The notes under the pieces are model-generated. The model was given only the letters and a program-made list of their open reading frames with translations, was not told the DNA's origin and made no database searches. A stretch of DNA of 36,927 nucleotides, from contig CACNQY010000012.1 of assembly GCA_902622655.1 (NCBI GenBank), positions 1 to 36,927 on the forward strand, in the 5' to 3' direction. Shown here piece by piece: positions 32,750-36,927 of this stretch. How positions within the stretch are numbered: position 1 is the stretch's first letter; every line of letters starts with the position of its first letter. The translations under genes were made by a program, and so were the position numbers. This stretch comes from an uncultured Pelagibacteraceae bacterium. Its GTDB lineage: Bacteria > Pseudomonadota > Alphaproteobacteria > Pelagibacterales > Pelagibacteraceae.

Positions 32750-33293
32750 ATTTTCTAATTTTAATAATTTGTTTTGTAATTAAAGCTAAAATCATAATTT
32801 TAAACATTTCAGCTAACAAAAATGGTTTTGCTCCTAAAGCAAAGATTGGCTTATCCCATCCAATAAGTGTTCCAAGCCAAACTAAACCCATAATATAGAT
32901 TGTTAAGGTTGCGACAATCAATTTAAATAAAACGACAAAAAAATTATCATCTATTTTTATTTTTGAAGCCAAATAACAAGCACTTAAAAAACCGATTAAG
33001 TAACCCATAGTTGGTCCCGTAAAATAAATTAATCCAACACCTTTTTCAGGAGAATTTGAAAACACAGGAAGACCGGCAATACCTTCAAGCAAATAAAGCC
33101 CTATTGAGGCTAGTGCAATTTTATGTCCCAAACTAATTCCTAAAAATAATACAACGAATGTTTGCATAGTCATAGGCACCGGATAAAAGGGAATTTTGAT
33201 TTTAGCGGATATAGTTAGAGCTATAGATCCTAGAATCACGACAACCAGAGATTTAATTATATTAGTTTGTTTAAGATTTTTTGTTAATTCCAT
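32742..33293 (-). CDS. bioY: Biotin transporter S-component BioY
   Basis: KIPFYPVPMTMQTFVVLFLG, YLLEGIAGLPVFS, GPTMGYLIGFL; about six TM segments. Confidence 0.93.
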   Translation of the reverse strand: MELTKNLKQTNIIKSLVVVILGSIALTISAKIKIPFYPVPMTMQTFVVLFLGISLGHKIALASIGLYLLEGIAGLPVFSNSPEKGVGLIYFTGPTMGYLIGFLSACYLASKIKIDDNFFVVLFKLIVATLTIYIMGLVWLGTLIGWDKPIFALGAKPFLLAEMFKIMILALITKQIIKIRKFI

Positions 33294-33395
33294 GATTAAA
33301 TAATACTCAAAATATAAAAAATAATCTACTTATAATTTGTTGTAAATTTTTTTATATACAGATTGAGTATGCATTGTAATATTTGATTATATTTC

Positions 33396-36170
33396 ATGAA
33401 TAAAATTCAAAAAGAAGATCACTTTTATTTAATTGATGGTTCTGGATATATTTTTAGAGCTTATTATGCCTTGCCGCCATTGACTAGAAAAAGTGATGGG
33501 TTACCAACAGGTGCTGTTAGTGGATTTTGTAGCATGTTATTTAAATTGTTAGAGGATTCAAAATCTAATCAAAATTTGCAAAAACCCACACATTTTGCGG
33601 TAATATTTGACTCAGCTAGAAAAACTTTCAGAAATGAAATTTATAGTGATTATAAAGCTAATAGGGCAGAAGCACCTGATGATTTGGCTCCTCAATTTGA
33701 ATACATAAGAAAATCAGTGCTAGCATTTAATTTGCCATCTGTAGATCTGCCTAATTATGAAGCAGATGATCTAATAGCTACGTATGTTGATCAGATCCTT
33801 AAAAAAGGTGCAAAGGTTACAATTGTTTCTTCGGATAAAGATTTAATGCAGCTCTATAAAAAAGGGGTTCGAATTTTTGACCCTATGAAAAATAAATTCA
33901 TAACTGATGATGATGTTGTAAAAAAATTTGGAGTAGACGCATCAAAAGTAATTGATGTACAATCTTTAGCTGGAGACAGTAGCGATAATGTTCCTGGAGT
34001 TCCTGGCATAGGTGTTAAAACGGCTGCTGAGTTGATTAATAAATATGGCACTTTAGAAAACTTACTTAAATCTGCTCACGAAATTAAGCAAAATAAAAGA
34101 AGAGAAACTTTAATTGAAAATAAAGATAAAGCCTTAATAAGTAAAAAACTTGTAACTCTAGATCACAAATCTCCTGTTGATAGAGAATTAAGTGAATTTA
34201 GATTGCGGAATATAGATAAAGAAAAATTGTATAAATTTTTAAGAGAAATGGAATTTAATAGATTATTAAGTTCTGCAATTTCAGTGTATGGCAAACCCAA
34301 TCTAGAAAATGATAAAACAGAATCTCAAAATTTAGAAAAACAGCAAACAATTAATAATAAAAATTATTATTTGATTAAAAGATTAGAAGAAATTGATCAA
34401 TGGATAGAGGAGGCAGAAGAGGTTGGTGAAGTATCTGTAGATACAGAAACTACCTCATTAGATCCTAATCAGGCAGATTTAGTAGGTATTTCTCTTTGTT
34501 CTAAAATAGGAAAAGCTTGTTACATACCAGTTGGTCATAAGTCACCAAAATGTATTAATAAGGGTGCAGTAATTAAAAAATTAAAAAAAATTTTAGAAGA
34601 TCCTAGTATAAAGAAAATAGGTCAAAATATAAAATTTGATTTTATAGTATTTTATAAACATGGAATAACTCTATCCTCAATGGAAGATACAATGCTTATG
34701 TCTTATGTTTTAGATGCAGGTAAAAATAGACACAATATGGATACTTTATCTGAAATCCATTTAGGCCATAAAACTATTTCTTTCAAAGAAATAGTAGGTT
34801 CAGGTAAGAAAGAAATTAACTTTAGTGAAGTAGAATTAGATAAAGCAAAAGATTATGCTGCTGAAGATGCCGATGTTACTTTTAGATTATATAAAAAATT
34901 TATTAAAAATTTAAAATCAGAAAAGATGATAAATATTTATGAAATTTTTGAAAAGCCATTGATTAAAATTCTCGCATTTATGGAAATAGAGGGTGTTGAA
35001 ATTGATAGCAAGTTTTTAAAATCTCTTTCATCTAAATTTGAAAAAAAAATTAAAAAACTTGAAAAAGAAGTATTTAAAATTTCTAAAAAAGAATTCAATA
35101 TTGGATCTCCTAAACAATTAGGAGAAATAATTTACAATGATCTTAAAATAGCAGGATTAAAGAAAACTAAAAAAGGAAGTTTTGCAACAAGTGCTAGCGT
35201 TTTAGAGGATTTAGCTTTTAAAGGTCACAAGTTTCCTCAGTTAATTTTAGATTGGAGGCAAGTTTCAAAATTGAAAAATACATACTCAGACGCATTGCCC
35301 GAACATTTAAACCCCAATACTAAAAGAGTTCATACGTCTTTTTTGCTTGCCGCAACAACAACTGGAAGATTGGCATCTAGCGATCCTAATTTACAAAATA
35401 TTCCAATTAAATCAGAGGATGGAAAAGATATAAGAAAAGCATTTACTGCAAAAAAAGGCCATCTATTAATTTCTGCAGATTATAATCAAATTGAAATGAG
35501 AATTTTGGCAGATCTAGCAGATGTCAAAGAACTTAAAAAGGCTTTTAAAAACAAAGAGGATATCCACTCTTTAACAGCTAGCCAAATATTTAATGTTGAT
35601 ATCAAAAAAATCAATCAAGACCAGAGACGAAAGGCTAAGGCTATTAATTTTGGGATAATTTATGGAATTTCACAATATGGATTAGCTAAACAAATAAATG
35701 TTTCTAATTATGAAGCAGAGGAATTTTTAAATTCTTATTTTTTAAAATTTCCAGAAATTAAAGTTTACATGGACAATACAATTAAATTTTGCAGGAAAAG
35801 TGGATATGTAAATAATATTTTTGGAAGAAGATCTCACTTTAATGGAATTAATGATAAAAATTTTAATGTAAGAAATTTTCAAGAGCGTGCAGCAATAAAT
35901 GCACCTATTCAAGGATCAGCTTCTGAAGTAATGAGACTAGCCATGATAAGATTAGATAAGAAGCTATCAGAGCAAAAAAATAATAATTCAAAAATGCTTT
36001 TACAAATTCACGATGAATTAATTTTCGAAATTCCAAAGAAAAACGAAAAAGAAATGATTAAACTAATTGAGAAAGAAATGACCAGTGTAGCTCAGAGTGA
36101 TTATCATTCTTTTTCTACCCCTTTAACAGTTGATATTAATGTTGGAGATAATTGGGGGATGTTGCATTAA
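33396..36170 (+). CDS. polA: DNA polymerase I (5' nuclease, 3'-5' exonuclease, polymerase)
   Basis: 5' nuclease domain (LIDGSGYIFRAYYALPP), ExoI VSVDTETTSLDP, ExoII IGQNIKFDF, ExoIII YAAEDADVTFRL, Pol motifs SADYNQIEMRILA, RRKAKAINFGIIYGIS, LLQIHDELIFE. Confidence 0.97.
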   Translation: MNKIQKEDHFYLIDGSGYIFRAYYALPPLTRKSDGLPTGAVSGFCSMLFKLLEDSKSNQNLQKPTHFAVIFDSARKTFRNEIYSDYKANRAEAPDDLAPQFEYIRKSVLAFNLPSVDLPNYEADDLIATYVDQILKKGAKVTIVSSDKDLMQLYKKGVRIFDPMKNKFITDDDVVKKFGVDASKVIDVQSLAGDSSDNVPGVPGIGVKTAAELINKYGTLENLLKSAHEIKQNKRRETLIENKDKALISKKLVTLDHKSPVDRELSEFRLRNIDKEKLYKFLREMEFNRLLSSAISVYGKPNLENDKTESQNLEKQQTINNKNYYLIKRLEEIDQWIEEAEEVGEVSVDTETTSLDPNQADLVGISLCSKIGKACYIPVGHKSPKCINKGAVIKKLKKILEDPSIKKIGQNIKFDFIVFYKHGITLSSMEDTMLMSYVLDAGKNRHNMDTLSEIHLGHKTISFKEIVGSGKKEINFSEVELDKAKDYAAEDADVTFRLYKKFIKNLKSEKMINIYEIFEKPLIKILAFMEIEGVEIDSKFLKSLSSKFEKKIKKLEKEVFKISKKEFNIGSPKQLGEIIYNDLKIAGLKKTKKGSFATSASVLEDLAFKGHKFPQLILDWRQVSKLKNTYSDALPEHLNPNTKRVHTSFLLAATTTGRLASSDPNLQNIPIKSEDGKDIRKAFTAKKGHLLISADYNQIEMRILADLADVKELKKAFKNKEDIHSLTASQIFNVDIKKINQDQRRKAKAINFGIIYGISQYGLAKQINVSNYEAEEFLNSYFLKFPEIKVYMDNTIKFCRKSGYVNNIFGRRSHFNGINDKNFNVRNFQERAAINAPIQGSASEVMRLAMIRLDKKLSEQKNNNSKMLLQIHDELIFEIPKKNEKEMIKLIEKEMTSVAQSDYHSFSTPLTVDINVGDNWGMLH

Positions 36171-36180
36171 ATTTACAAGA

Positions 36181-36209
36181 TTGCCCAAATTAGGACAATT
36201 TAGTATCTA
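36181..36209 (+). promoter_or_regulatory. Candidate promoter for the ChvI-like regulator
   Basis: TTGCCC (36181-36186), 17-nt spacer, TATCTA (36204-36209), 11 nt before ATG at 36221. Confidence 0.4.
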
Positions 36210-36220
36210 TAAACTAATTT

Positions 36221-36927
36221 ATGCAAAAACAAACAATAGCTTTAATAGATGATGATAGAAATATTTTAACAAGTTTAAGTATTGCATTAGAAAAAGAAGG
36301 TTTTAAAGTTCAAACTTATATTGATGGCGAAAGTGCATTAATTGGTTTAACCAGAACGCCTCCTGATTTAGCAGTCATCGATATAAAAATGCCAAAGATG
36401 GATGGAGAAGAATTATTAAAAAAACTTAGAAAAAAAACTTCTTTGCCTGTAATTTTTTTGACATCTAAAGATGATGAGATTGACGAATTACTAGGATTAA
36501 AATTGGGTGCAGACGATTTTGTAAAAAAATCAGGTGGTTTTTCAATCAAAGTTTTGATTGAGAGAATTAGAGTTCAGCTAAGAAAAAAAGACTCGAATAA
36601 TACTTTAGAAGAGAATAAAAGCTTGATATCCCATGGAAGATTAAAATTAGATCCTTCACAATTAGAATGCGAATGGAACGGAAAACAACTACCAGATAAA
36701 TTGACAACAACCGAGTTTTTAATTGTGAAAGAATTAGCAAAAAGACCTGGTATAATAAAAGAAAGAGCTCAGCTCATGGATATTGCTTATAGAGAAGACA
36801 CAGATATTGAGGATAGAACTATTGATAGTCATGTAAAACGAATTAGAAAAAAATTTAAAAAAGTAGATCCTGATTTTTCAGCTATTGAAACTAGGTATGG
36901 TAGTGGATATAGATGGAATGTTAGCTA
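36221..36927 (+). CDS. chvI: ChvI-like OmpR-family response regulator (3' end at or beyond window edge; absent from the supplied ORF track)
   Basis: Manual translation MQKQTIALIDDDRNILTSLSIALEKEGFKVQTYIDGESALIGLTRTPPDLAVIDIKMPKMDGEELLKKLR...FLTSKDDEIDELLGLKLGADDF... plus winged helix ...RTIDSHVKRIRKKFKKVDPDFSAIETRYGSGYRWNVS. Confidence 0.9.
   Translation, partial: MQKQTIALIDDDRNILTSLSIALEKEGFKVQTYIDGESALIGLTRTPPDLAVIDIKMPKMDGEELLKKLRKKTSLPVIFLTSKDDEIDELLGLKLGADDFVKKSGGFSIKVLIERIRVQLRKKDSNNTLEENKSLISHGRLKLDPSQLECEWNGKQLPDKLTTTEFLIVKELAKRPGIIKERAQLMDIAYREDTDIEDRTIDSHVKRIRKKFKKVDPDFSAIETRYGSGYRWNVS

Noticed and set aside
33294-33395. Possible riboswitch in the bioY leader
   Set aside because: Only short A/T-rich repeats; no known aptamer signature recognised.

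Overview
This 36.9 kb AT-rich window looks like core chromosome of a streamlined marine alphaproteobacterium, and gene content and sequence style suggest SAR11/Pelagibacterales (an inference, no search was run). It is almost wall-to-wall CDS. The contents are: sucA(3' end)-sucB-lpd; priA; the F1 ATP synthase operon atpHAGDC; a long minus-strand operon rplU-rpmA-obgE-proB-proA-nadD-rsfS-ctpA-rppH; metX-metW-gloB behind a SAM-II-type riboswitch; hisC-tyrC; a trkH/AmpG-like MFS/NlpC-P60 block; class I lysS-pyrD; rpmB-yhhQ; a polyamine operon (ODC-type decarboxylase, deoxyhypusine-synthase-like, agmatinase-like); a RegA/ActR-type regulator; bioY; polA; and a ChvI-like regulator cut by the window end. 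I see no CRISPR arrays, mobile elements, rRNA or tRNA genes. No wholly new multi-gene system is evident. The best leads are the divergent SAM-II riboswitch architecture on metX, the ODC/DHS-like/ureohydrolase polyamine operon with an unusual leader, the altered K-P motif in the ChvI-like receiver domain, a near-perfect palindrome between the polyamine operon and regA, a set of near-leaderless promoters, and the overlap of every convergent gene pair.
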